Source: Hydractinia symbiolongicarpus (Eukaryota; Cnidaria; Hydrozoa; Anthoathecata; Hydractiniidae). Taken from it: DNA of 64,000 nt. This document shows positions 1-10,943 of the stretch, piece after piece (positions within the stretch are counted from its first letter, which is position 1; the number at the start of each line of letters is the position of its first letter). The position numbers and the translations under genes were made by a program. Under the pieces are notes generated by a model. It searched no databases. It was not told the DNA's origin and was given only the letters and a program-made list of their open reading frames with translations. The stretch lies in assembly GCF_029227915.1 (NCBI RefSeq), contig NC_079877.1, positions 806,001-870,000 of the forward strand, in the 5' to 3' direction.

Positions 1-413
1 GTACTTTTCAAAAATGTTTTCATTTTTGATGAGACGCGAAATAAAAGAAGTTTAATCGCCGGCAAACGAAAACCCGTGATTTACCGTAAATCCCGGACTC
101 GGCCCGTATAGTCAAAAGTATACAAAGGAAATACCCAAGGAGTAAACTCATTTCCCGAACGATTTTTTAAATTATTTTTTCACCACTTAAACGTATGAGA
201 ACTGTAGTTTTCAAGAATGTTTTCATTTTTGATGAGACGCTGAATAAAAGAAGTTTAATCGCCGGCAAACGAAAACCCGCGATTTCCCGCAAATCCCGGA
301 CTCGGCCCGTATAGTCAAAAGTATACAAAGAAAGTACCCTGCGAGTAAACTCATTTCAAGAACGATTTTTTAAATTATCTTTTCACCACTAAAACGCATG
401 AGACTTGTAGTTT

Positions 414-435
414 TCAAAAATGTTTTCATTTTTGA
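414..435. other. Perfect inverted repeat in the monomer (9-bp arms, TTTT loop)
   Basis: The left arm TCAAAAATG (414-422) and the right arm CATTTTTGA (427-435) are exact reverse complements separated by TTTT (423-426). The element recurs at the same place in every monomer that has the CAAAAATG form. Many other monomers have CAGGAATG, CAAGAATG, CCAAAATG, CTAAAATG or CGAAAATG in the left arm, while the right arm changes less often (CACTTTTGA in part of 26.9-39.8 kb, CATTTTGGA in the 502-bp units). It could form a small hairpin or cruciform. Dyads of this kind are known to be enriched in centromeric satellites lacking CENP-B boxes; a role here is inference. Confidence 0.85.
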
Positions 436-445
436 TGAGACGCTG

Positions 446-451
446 AATAAA
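446..451 (+). other. AATAAA hexamer repeated in most monomers
   Basis: The sequence CTGAATAAAAG gives a canonical polyadenylation hexamer on the plus strand in most monomers, about every 203 bp. It is lost in the CTTAATTGAAG, CTTAATGAAAG, CTATATAGAAG, CTGAATAGAAG and CTGAGTAAAAG variants. With no gene in the window it is more likely incidental, but any plus-strand satellite transcript would meet it at nearly every monomer. Confidence 0.45.
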
Positions 452-478
452 ATAAGTTTAATCGCCGGCAAACGAAAA

Positions 479-512
479 CCCGCGATTTCCCGTAAATCCC
501 GTGCTTGGCCCG
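479..512 (+). other. Four CCCG blocks spaced about one helical turn apart
   Basis: CCCG begins at 479, 489, 498 and 509, giving spacings of 10, 9 and 11 bp. The same four blocks occur in most monomers whichever spacer variant they carry. Monomers of the GGACTTGGCCG type have lost one C of the fourth block, and a few have CCTG or CCAG instead. The blocks would lie on roughly one face of the helix. This may be an ancestral short repeat of about 10 bp or a phased protein or nucleosome signal; the sequence alone does not decide. Confidence 0.6.
484..498. other. Small dyad GATTT-CCCGT-AAATC
   Basis: Five-base arms GATTT and AAATC flank CCCGT. The arms are intact in monomers with GATTTCCCGTAAATC and are broken in the GAATTCCC type, which instead gains an EcoRI-type GAATTC site. 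The structure is weak and is listed as part of the monomer's internal symmetry. Confidence 0.5.
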
Positions 513-529
513 TATAGTCGAGTATATAC
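512..529. other. GTATA/TATAC dyad in the monomer
   Basis: GTATA at 512-516 is the reverse complement of TATAC at 525-529, with an 8-base centre. The symmetry is kept in the variants AGTCGAATGTATAC, AGTCAAAAGTATAC and AGTGGAATGTATAC, although the centre sequence changes. It is broken where GTATAG has become GTACATT or GTACAGT. The functional meaning is unknown. Confidence 0.5.
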
Positions 530-2349
530 AAAGAAAGTACCCTGTGAGTAAACTCATTTCCAGAACGATTTTTTAAATTATCTTTTTGACCACTAAAACG
601 CATGAGACTTGTAGTTTTCAGGAATGTTTTCATTTTTGATGAGACGCTTAATGAAAGAAGTTTAATCGCCGGCAAACGAAAACCCGCGATTTTCCGTAAA
701 TCCCGAGTTTGACCCGTATAGTCGAATGTATACAAAGAAAGTACCCTGTGAGTGAACTCATTTCCCAAACGATTTTTTAAATTATTTTTTCACCACTAAA
801 ACGCATGAGACTTGCAGTTTTCAAAAATGTTTTCATTTTTGATGAGACGCTGAATAAAAGTAGTTTAATCGCCGGCAAACGAAAACCCGCGATTTCCCGT
901 AAATCCCGTGCTTGGCCCGTATAGTCGAGCATATACAAAGAAAGTACCCTGCGAGTAAACTCACTTCCAGAACGATTTTTTAAATTATCTTTTCACCACT
1001 AAAACGCATGAGACTTGTAGTTCTCAAAAATGTTTTCATTTTTGATGAGACGCTGAATAAAAGAAGTTTAATCGCCGGCAAACGAAAACCTGCGATTTCC
1101 CGTAAATCCCGTGCTTCGCCCGTATAGTCGAGTATATACAAAGAAAGTACCCTGTGAGTAAACTCATTTCCAGAACGATTTTTTAAATTATCTTTTCACC
1201 ACTAAAACGCACGAGACTTGTAGTTTTCAAAATGTTTTCATTTTTGATGAGACGCTGAATAAAAGAAGTTTAATCGCCGGCAAACGAAAACCCGCGTATT
1301 CCTGTAAATCCCGGACTCGGCACGTATAGTGGAATGTATACAAAGAAAGTACACTGTGAGTAAATACATTTCCCGAACGATTTTTTAAATTATTTTTTTA
1401 CCACTAAAACGCATGAGACTTGTAGTTTTCAAAAATGTTTTCATTTTTGATGAAACGCTGAATAAAAGAAGTTTAATCGCCGGCAAACGAAAACCCGCGA
1501 TTTACCGTAAATCCCGTGCTTGGCTCGTATAGTCGAGTATATACAAAGAAAGTACCCTGTGAGTAAACTCATTTCCAGAACGATTTCTTAAATTATCTTT
1601 TTACAACTAAAACGCATGAGACTTGTAGTTTTCAAAAATGTTTTCATTTTTGATGAGACGCGGAATAAAAGAAGTTTAATCGCCGGCAAACGAAAACCCG
1701 CGATTTCCCGTAAATCCCGTGCTTGGCCCGTATAGTCGAGAATATACAAAGGAAGTACCCTGTGGGTAAACTCATTTCCAGAACGATTTTTTAAATTATC
1801 TTTTCACCACTAAAACGCATGAGACTTGTAGTTTTCAAAAATGTTTTCATTTTTGATGAGACGCTGAATAAAAGAAGTTTATTCGCCGGCAAACGAAAAC
1901 CCGCGAATTCCCGTAAATCCCGTGCTTGGCTCGTATAGTCGAGATATACAAATAAAGTACCCTGTGAGTAAAATCATTTCCAGAACGATTTTTAAATTAT
2001 TTTTTCACCACTAAAACCCATGAGACTTGTAGTTTTCAAAAATGTTTTCATTTTTGATGAGACGCTGAATAAAAGAAGTTTAATCGCCGGCAAACGAAAA
2101 CCCGCGATTTCCCGTAAATCCCGGGCTTGGCCCGTATAGTCGAATGTATACAAAGAAAGTACCCTGTGAGTAAACTCATTTCCCAAACGATTTTTTAAAT
2201 TATTTTTTCACCACTAAAACGCATGAGACTTGTAGTTTTCAAAAATGTTTTCATTTTTGATGAGACGCTGAATAAAAGAAGTTTAATCGCCGGCAAACGA
2301 AAACCCGCGATTTCCCCTAAATCCCGGACTCGGCCCGTATAGTCAAAAG

Positions 2350-2358
2350 TATATAAAG
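2350..2358 (+). promoter_or_regulatory. TATA-box-like variant TATATAAAG
   Basis: Most monomers have TATACAAAG here; a C-to-T change in a subset makes TATATAAAG. Other examples lie near 2547, 3974, 5597, 53885, 54290, 54901, 55306, 58955 and 59363. It resembles a TATA box, but no initiator or gene lies downstream, so this is only a candidate for satellite transcription and is probably incidental. Confidence 0.2.
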
Positions 2359-3929
2359 AAACTACCCAGGTAGTAAACTCATTTCCCGAACGATTTTTTA
2401 AATTATTTTTTCACCACTAAAACGCATGAGACTTGTAGTTTTCAAAAATGTTTTCATTTTTGATGAGACGCTGAATAAAAGAAGTTTAATCGCCGGCAAA
2501 CGAAAACCCGCGATTTCCCCTAAATCCCGGACTCGGCCCGTATAGTCAAAAGTATATAAAGAAACTACCCAGGTAGTAAACTCATTTCCCGAACGATTTT
2601 TTAAATTATCTTTTCACCACTAAAACGCACGAGATTGTAGTTTTTAAAAATGTTTTCATTTTTGATGAGACGCGGAATAAAAGTAGTTTAATCGCCGGCA
2701 AACGAAAACCCGCGATTTCCCGTAAATCCCGTGCTTGGCTCGTATAGTCGAGTATATACAAATAAAGTACCCTGTGAGTAAAATCATTTCCAGAACGATT
2801 TTTTAAATTATCTTTTCACCACTAAAACGCATGAGACTTGTACTTTTAAAAAATGTTTTCATTTTTGATGAGACGCGGAATAAAAGAAGTTTAATCGCCG
2901 GCAAACGAAAACCCGCGATTTCCCGTAAGTCCCGGACTCGGCCCGTATAGTCAAAAGTATACAAAGGAAAAATCCAAGGAGTAAACTCATTTCCCGAACG
3001 ATTTTTTAAATTATTTTTTCACCACTTAAACGTATGAGAACTGTAGTTTTCAAGAATGTTTTCATTTTTTATGAGACGCTGAATAAAAGAAGTTTAATCG
3101 CCGGCAAACGAAAACCGGCGATTTCCCGTAAATCCCGGACTCGGCCCGTATAGTCAAAAGTATACAAAGAAAGTACCCTGCGAGTAAACTCATTTCCAGA
3201 ACGATTTTTTAAATTATCTTTTCACCACTAAAACGCACGAGATTGTAGTTTTTAAAAATGTTTTCATTTTTGATGAGACGCTGAATAAAAGAAGTTTAAT
3301 CGCCGGCAAACGAAAACCCGCGATTTCCCGTAAATCCCGTGCTTGGCTCGTATAGTCGAGTATATACAAATAAAGTACCCTGTGAGTAAAATCATTTCCA
3401 GAACGATTTTTTAAATTATTTTTCACCACTAAAACGCGTGAGACTTGCAGTTTTCAAAAATGTTTTCATTTTTGATGAGACGCTGAATAAAAGAAGTTTA
3501 ATCGCCGGCAAACGAAAACCCGCGATTTCCCGTAAATCCCGGGCTTGGCCCGTATAGTGGAATGTATACAAAGAAAGTACCCTGTGAGTAAACTCATTTC
3601 CCAAACGATTTTTTAAATTATTTTTTCACCACTAAAACGCATGAGACTTGTAGTTTTCAAAAATGTTTTCATTTTTGATGAGACGCTGAATAAAAGAAGT
3701 TTAATCGCCGGCAAACGAAAACCCGCGATTTCCCGTAAATCCCGGGCTTGGCCCGTATAGTCGAATGTATACAAAGAAAGTACCCTGTGAGTAAACTCAT
3801 TTCCCAAACGATTTTTTAAATTATTTTTTCACCACTAAAACGCATGAGACTTGTAGTTTTCAAAAATGTTTTCAATTTTGATGAGACGCTGAATAAAAGA
3901 AGTTTAATCGCCGGCAAACGAAAACCCGC

Positions 3930-6900
3930 GATTTCCCCTAAATCCCGGACTCGGCCCGTATAGTCAAAAGTATATAAAGAAACTACCCAGGTAGTAAACT
4001 CATTTCCCGAACGGTTTTTTAAATTATTTTTTGACCACTAAAACCCATGAGACTTGTAGTTTTCAGGAATGTTTTCATTTTTGATGAGACGCGGAATAAA
4101 AGTAGTTTAATCGCCGGCAAACGAAAACCCGCGATTTCCCGTAAATCCCGTGCTTGGCCCGTATAGTCGAGCATATACAAAGAAAGTACCCTGTGAGTAA
4201 ACTCATTTCCAGAACGATTTTTTAAATTATCTTTTCACCACTAAAACGCATGAGACTTGTACTTTTAAAAAATGTTTTCATTTTTGATGAGACGAGGAAT
4301 AAAAGAAGTTTAATCGCCGGCAAACGAAAACCCGCGATTTACCGTAAGTCCCGGACTCGGCCCGTATAGTCAAAAGTATACAAAGGAAAAACCCAAGGAG
4401 TAAACTCATTTCCCGAACGATTTTTTAAATTATTTTTTCACCACTTAAACGTATGAGAACTGTAGTTTTCAAGAATGTTTTCATTTTTTATGAGACGCTG
4501 AATAAAAGAAGTTTAATCGCCGCCAAACGAAAACCCGCGATTTCCCGTAAATCCCGGACTCGGCCCGTATAGTCAAAAGTATACAAAGAAAGTACCCTGC
4601 GAGTAAACTCATTTCCAGAACGATTTTTTAAATTATCTTTTCACCACTAAAACGCACGAGATTGTAGTTTTTAAAAATGTTTTCATTTTTGATGAGACGC
4701 TGAATAAAAGAAGTTTAATCGCCGGCAAACGAAATCCCGCGCTTTCCCGTAAATCCCGTGCTTGGCCCGTATAGTCGAGCATATTTAAAGAAAGTACCCT
4801 GTGAGTAAACTCATTTCCAGAACGATTTTTTAAATTATCTTTTCACCACTAAAACGCATGAGACTTGTACTTTTCAAAAATGTTTTCATTTTTGATGAGA
4901 CGCGAAATAAACGAAGTTTAATCGCCGGCAAACGAAAACCCGCGATTTACCATAAATCCCGGACTCGGCCCGTATAGTCAAAAGTATACAAAGGAAATAC
5001 CCAAGGAGTAAACTCATTTCCCGAACGATTTTTTAAATTATTTTTTCACCACTTAAACGTATGAGAACTGTAGTTTTCAAGAATGTTTTCATTTTTGATG
5101 AGACGCTGAATAAAAGAAGTTTAATCGCCTGCAAACGAAAACCCGCGATTTCCCGCAAATCCCGGACTCGGCCCGTATAGTCAAAAGTATACAAAGAAAG
5201 TACCCTGCGAGTAAACTCATTTCCAGAACGATTTTTTAAATCATTTTTTGACCACTAAAACCCATGAGACTTGTAGTTTTCAGGAATGTTTTCATTTTTG
5301 ATGAGACGCTGAATAAAAGTAGTTTAATCGCCGGCAAACAAAAACCCGCGATTTCCCGTAAATCCCGTGCATGGCCCGTATAGTCGAGCATATACAAAGA
5401 AAGTACCCTGCGAGTAAACTCATTTCAAGAACGATTTTTTAAATTATCTTTTCACCACTAAAACGCATGAGACTTGTAGTTTTCAAAAATGTTTTCATTT
5501 TTGATGAGACGCTGAATAAAATAAGTTTAATCGCCGGCAAACGAAAACCCGCGATTTCCCCTAAATCCCGGACTCGGCCCGTATAGTCAAAAGTATATAA
5601 AGAAACTACCCAGGTAGTAAACTCATTTCCCGAACGGTTTTTTAAATTATTTTTTGACCACTAAAACCCTTGAGACTTGTAGTTTTCAGGAATGTTTTCA
5701 TTTTTGATGAGACGCGGAATAAAAGTAGTTTAATCGCCGGCAAACGAAAACCCGCGATTTCCCGTAAATCCCGTGCTTGGCCCGTATAGTCGAGCATATA
5801 CAAAGAAAGTACCCTGTGAGTAAACTCATTTCCAGAACGATTTTTTAAATTATCTTTTCACCACTAAAACGCATGAGACTTGTACTTTTAAAAAATGTTT
5901 TCATTTTTGATGAGACGAGGAATAAAAGAAGTTTAATCGCCGGCAAACGAAAACCCGCGATTTACCGTAAGTCCCGGACTCGGCCCGTATAGTCAAAAGT
6001 ATACAAAGGAAAAACCCAAGGAGTAAACTCATTTCCCGAACGATTTTTTAAATTATTTTTTCACCACTTAAACGTATGAGAACTGTAGTTTTCAAGAATG
6101 TTTTCATTTTTTATGAGACGCTGAATAAAAGAAGTTTAATCGCCGGCAAACGAAAACCCGCGATTTCCCGTAAATCCCGGACTCGGCCCGTATAGTCAAA
6201 AGCATACAAAGAAAGTACCCAGCGAGTAAACTCATTTCCAGAACGATTTTTTAAATTATCTTTTCACCACTAAAACGCACGAGATTGTAGTTTTTAAAAA
6301 TGTTTTCATTTTTGATGAGACGCTGAATAAAAGAAGTTTAATCGACGGCAAACGAAATCCCGCGCTTTCCCGTAAATCCCGTGCTTGGCCCGTATAGTCG
6401 AGCATATTTAAAGAAAGTACCCTGTGAGTAAACTCATTTCCAGAACGATTTTTTAAATTATCTTTTCACCACTAAAACGCATGAGACTTGTACTTTTCAA
6501 AAATGTTTTCATTTTTGATGAGACGCGAAATAAACGAAGTTTAATCGCCGGTAAACGAAAACCCGCGATTTACCATAAATCCCGGACTCGGCCCGTATAG
6601 TCAAAAGTATACAAAGGAAATACCCAAGGAGTAAACTCATTTCCCGAACGATTTTTTAAATTATTTTTTCACCACTTAAACGTATGAGAACTGTAGTTTT
6701 CAAGAATGTTTTCATTTTTGATGAGACGCTGAATAAAAGAAGTTTAATCGCCGGCAAACGAAAACCCGCGATTTCCCGCAAATCCCGGACTCGGCCCGTA
6801 TAGTCAAAAGTATACAAAGAAAGTACCCTGCGAGTAAACTCATTTCCAGAACGATTTTTTAAATCATTTTTTGACCACTAAAACCCATGAGACTTGTAGT

Positions 6901-7186
6901 TTTCAGGAATGTTTTCATTTTTGATGAGACGCTGAATAAAAGTAGTTTAATCGCCGGCAAACGAAAACCCGCGATTTCCCGTAAATCCCGTGCATGGCCC
7001 GTATAGTCGAGCATATACAAAGAAAGTACCCTGCGAGTAAACTCATTTCAAGAACGATTTTTTAAATTATCTTTTCACCACTAAAACGCATGAGACTTGT
7101 AGTTTTCAAAAATGTTTTCATTTTTGATGAGACGCTGAATAAAATAAGTTTAATCGCCGGCAAACGAAAACCCGCGATTTCCCGTA
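3930..7186 (+). repeat. 8-monomer higher-order repeat, 1,623 bp, two copies
   Basis: The marker monomers TATGAGAACTG at 4455 and 5063 recur at 6078 and 6686, exactly 1,623 bp later. The unusual GACCACTAAAACCC ends at 4033 and 5656 give the same offset. Copy 1 is about 3930-5552 and copy 2 about 5553-7186. Both share rare variants: CGAACGGTTTTTT, GACGAGGAATAAAAG, AAACGAAATCCCGCGC and a GAGCATATTTAAAG form. The two differ at only a few bases, for example ATCGCCGGC versus ATCGACGGC near 6343. Confidence 0.85.
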
Positions 7187-8514
7187 AATCCCGTGCTTCG
7201 CCCGTATAGTCGAGTATATACAAAGAAAGTACCCTGTGAGTAAACTCATTTCCAGAACGATTTTTTAAATTATCTTTTCACCACTAAAAGGTATGAGACT
7301 TGTAGTTTTCAAAAATGTTTTCATTTTTGATGAGACGCTGAATAAAAGAAGTTTAATCGCCGGCAAACGAAAACCCGCGATTTCCCCTAAATCCCGGACT
7401 CGGCCCGTATAGTCAAAAGTATAAAAAGAAACTACCCAGGGAGTAAACTCATTTCCCGAACGATTTTTTAAATTATCTTTTGACCACTAAAACGCATGAG
7501 ACTTGTAGTTTTCAGGAATGTTTTCATTTTTGATGAGACGCTTAATGAAAGAAGTTTAATCGCCGGCAAACGAAAACCCGCGATTTTCCGTAAATCCCGA
7601 GCTTGACCCGTATAGTCGAATGTATACAAAGAAAGTACCCTGTGAGTAAACTCATTTCCCAAACGATTTTTTAAATTATTTTTTCACCACTAAAACGCAT
7701 GAGACTTGCAGTTTTCAAAAATGTTTTCATTTTTGATGAGACGCTGAATAAAAGTAGTTTAATCGCCGGCAAACGAAAACCCGCGATTTCCCGTAAATCC
7801 CGTGCTTGGCCCGTATAGTCGAGCATATACAAAGAAAGTACCCTGCGAGTAAACTCACTTCCAGAACGATTTTTTAAATTATCTTTTCACCACTAAAACG
7901 CATGAGACTTGTAGTTCTCAAAAATGTTTTCATTTTTGATGAGACGCTGAATAAAAGAAGTTTAATCGCCGGCAAACGAAAACCTGCGATTTCCCGTAAA
8001 TCCCGTGCTTGGCCCGTATAGTCGAGTATATACAAAGAAAGTACCCTGTGAGTAAACTCATTTCCAGAACGATTTTTTAAATTATCTTTTCACCACTAAA
8101 ACGCACGAGACTTGTAGTTTTCAAAAAATTTTTCATTTTTTATGAGACGCTGAATAAAAGAAGTTTAATCGCCGGCAAACGAAAACCCGCGTATTCCTGT
8201 AAATCCCGGACTCGGCCCGTATAGTGGAATGTATACAAAGAAAGTACACTGTGAGTAAACACATTTCCCGAACGATTTTTTAAATTATTTTTTTACCACT
8301 AAAACGCATGAGACTTGTAGTTTTCAAAAATGTTTTCATTTTTGATGAAACGCTGAATAAAAGAAGTTTAATCGCCGGCAAACGAAAACCCGCGATTTAC
8401 CGTAAATCCCGTGCTTGGCCCGTATAGTCGAGTATATACAAAGAGAGTACCCTGTGAGTAAACTCATTTCCAGAACGATTTCTTAAATTATCTTTTTACA
8501 ACTAAAACGCATGA
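7187..8514 (+). repeat. Displaced copy of the 0.6-1.9 kb segment
   Basis: From about 7480 this stretch matches 586 onwards at an offset of 6,893-6,895 bp (34 monomers), including the ACGCACGAGACTT monomer with GTATTCCTGT, the TTTTTACCACT monomer with GATGAAACGC, and the TTACAACTAAAAC monomer. The match continues to about 8769. The part from 8289 recurs a third time from 16390. Differences between copies are scattered single bases and small indels. Confidence 0.8.
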
Positions 8515-10943
8515 GACTTGTAGTTTTCAAAAATGTTTTCATTTTTGATGAGACGCGGAATAAAAGAAGTTTAATCGCCGGCAAACGAAAACCCGCGATT
8601 TCCCGTAAATCCCGTGCTTGGCCCGTATAGTCGAGAATATACAAAGGAAGTACCCTGTGGGTAAACTCATTTTCAGAACGATTTTTTAAATTATCTTTTC
8701 ACCACTAAAACGCATGAGACTTGTAGTTTTCAAAAATGTTTTCATTTTTGATGAGACGCTGAATAAAAGAAATTTAATCGCCGGCAAACGAAAACCCGCG
8801 AATTCCCGTAAATCCCGGACTCGGCCCGTACAGTCAAAAGTATACAAAGAAAATACCCAGGGAGTAAACTCATTTCCAGAACGATTTTTTAAATTATCTT
8901 TTCACCACTAAAACGCATGAGACTTGTAGTTTTCCAAAATGTTTTCATTTTTGATGAGACGCTGAATAAAAGATGTTTAATCGCCAGCAAACGAAAACCC
9001 GCGATTTCCCGTAAATCCCGGACTCGGCCCGTATAGTCAAAAGTATACAAAGAAAGTACCCAGGGAGTAAATTCATTTCCCGAACGATTTTTTAAATTAT
9101 TTTTTTCACCACTAAAACGCATGAGACTTGTAGTTTTCAGGAATGCTTTCATTTTTGATGAGACGCTTAATTGAAGAAGTTTAATCACCGGCAAACGAAA
9201 ACCCGCGATTTCCCGTAAATCCCGGACTTAGCCGTATAGTCGAATGTATACAAAGAAAGTACCCTGTGAGTAAAATCATTTCCAGAACGATTTTTTAAAT
9301 TATTTTTCACCACTAAAACGCATGAGACTTGCAGTTTTCAAAAATGTTTTCATTTTTGATGAGACGCTGAATAAAAGAAGTTTAATCGCCGGCAAACGAA
9401 AACCCGCGAATTCCAGTAAATCCCGGACTCGGCCCGTACATTCAAAAGTATACAAAGAAAATACCCAGGGAGTAAACGCATTTCCCGAACGATTTTTTAA
9501 ATTATTTTTTCACCACTAATACGCGTGAGACTTGTAGTTTTCAGGAATGTTTTCATTTTTGATGAGAAGCTGAATAAAAGAAGTTTAATCGCCGGCAAAC
9601 GAAAACCCGCGAATTCCAGTAAATCCCGGACTCGGCCCGTACATTCAATAGTATACAAAGAAAATACCCAGGGAGTAAACTCATTTCCCGAACGATTTTA
9701 AATTATTTTTTCACCACTAATACGCGTGAGACTTGTAGTTTTCAGGAATGTTTTCATTTTTGATGAGAAGCTGAATAAAAGAAGTTTAATCGCCGGCAAA
9801 CGAAAACCCGCGATTTCCCGTAAATCCCGGACTCGGCCGGTATAGTCAAATGTATACAAAGAAAGTACCCTGTGAGTAAACTCATTTCCCGAACGATTTT
9901 TTAAATTATTTTTTCACCACTAAAACGCATGAGACTTGTAGTTTTTAAAAATGTTTTCATTTTTGATGAGACGCTGAATAAAAGAAGTTTATTCGCCGGC
10001 AAACGAAAACCCGCGAATTCCCGTAAATCCCGTGCTTGGCTCGTATAGTCGAGTATATACAAATAAAGTACCCTGTGAGTAAAATCATTTCCAGAACGAT
10101 TTTTTAAATTATTTTTCACCACTAAAACGCATGAGACTTGCAGTTTTCAAAAATGTTTTCATTTTTGATGAGACGCTGAATAAAAGAAGTTTAATCGCCG
10201 GCAAACGAAAACCCGCGAATTCCAGTAAATCCCGGACTCGGCCCGTACATTCAAAAGTATACAAAGAAAATACCCAGGGAGTAAACTCATTTCCCGAACG
10301 ATTTTTTAAATTATTTTTTCACCACTAATACGCGTGAGACTTGTAGTTTTCAGGAATGTTTTCATTTTTGATGAGAAGCTGAATAAAAGAAGTTTAATCG
10401 CCGGCAAACGAAAACCCGCGATTTCCCGTAAATCCCGGACTCGGCGTATAGTCAAAAGTATACAAAAAAAGTACCCAGGGAGTAAATTCATTTCCCGAAC
10501 GATTTTTTAAATTATTTTTTCACCACTAAAACGCATGAGACTTGTAGTTTTCAGGAATGCTTTCATTTTTGATGAGACGCTTAATTGAGGAAGTTTAATC
10601 ACCGGCAAACGAAAACCCGCGATTTCCCGTAAATCCCGGACTTGGCCGTATAGTCAAATGTATACAAAGAAAGTACCCTGTGAGTAAACTCATTTCCCGA
10701 ACGATTTTTTAACTTATTTTTTCACCACTAAAACGCGTGAGACTGGTAGTTTTCAAAAATGTTTTCATTTTTGATGAGACGCTGAATAAAAGAAGTTTAA
10801 TCGACGGCAAACAAAAACCCACGATTTCCCGTAAATCCCGTGCTTGGCTCGTATAGTCGAGTATATACAAATAAAGTACCCTGTGAGTAAAATCATTTCC
10901 AGAACGATTTTTTAAATTATTTTTTCACCACTAAAACGCAAGA
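8515..10943 (+). repeat. 12-monomer higher-order repeat, copy 1 (2,429 bp)
   Basis: This unit matches the next one with no gap. Sequence at 8515-9850 recurs at 10944-12279 (offset 2,429), and 9851-10943 recurs at 12482-13574 (offset 2,631). The jump in offset shows that copy 2 holds one extra monomer at about 12280-12481. Diagnostic monomers include GAAATTTAATCGCC, TTTTCCAAAATG, CTTAATTGAAGAAG with ATCACCGGC, GAATTCCAGTAAATCC with GTACATTC, and GAGAAGCTGAATAAAAG. Confidence 0.85.

Larger units (their letters stand above)
396..599 (+). repeat. Reference monomer (204-bp length variant)
   Basis: This monomer carries all the internal landmarks used in this annotation. It is 204 bp because the T-rich end before ACCACTAAAAC has one extra base (a TTTTTGACC form instead of TTTTCACC). 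The extra base makes the monomer a multiple of three, so a minus-strand open frame runs on into the neighbouring monomer. Most other monomers are 203 bp, where the frame shifts at every boundary. Confidence 0.9.
1..3929 (+). repeat. Mixed-monomer block, weak higher-order order
   Basis: About 19 monomers with no single clear higher-order period. The monomer with the TATGAGAACTG form (near 197 and 3036) also marks the following 8-monomer units. Two neighbouring monomers at about 2214-2416 and 2417-2619 are almost the same, both with CCCCTAAATCC and a TATATAAAG variant, and differ mainly in the T-rich end (ATTTTTTC versus ATCTTTTC). The stretch from about 590 to 1875 recurs at 7480-8769. Confidence 0.75.

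Noticed and set aside
713-726. True CENP-B box
   Set aside because: The distance between TTCG and CGGG on the minus strand is six bases, not seven, and the fixed A is not in place. It is kept only as a low-interest finding.
370-768. Longest open frame, 132 codons on the minus strand, and about 80 similar frames on both strands
   Set aside because: All are the same satellite monomer read in one of two frames. They end or shift at monomer boundaries, match no family I recognise, and the longer ones are explained by 204-bp monomers that restore the frame.
8714-8911. Recurrent 65-codon plus-strand frame starting MRLVVF or MRLAVF, repeated over 30 times
   Set aside because: Repetition at multiples of 203 bp is the array itself. 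The frame overlaps the minus-strand frame in the same DNA and varies exactly as the satellite variants do, with no sign of codon-level constraint visible by eye.
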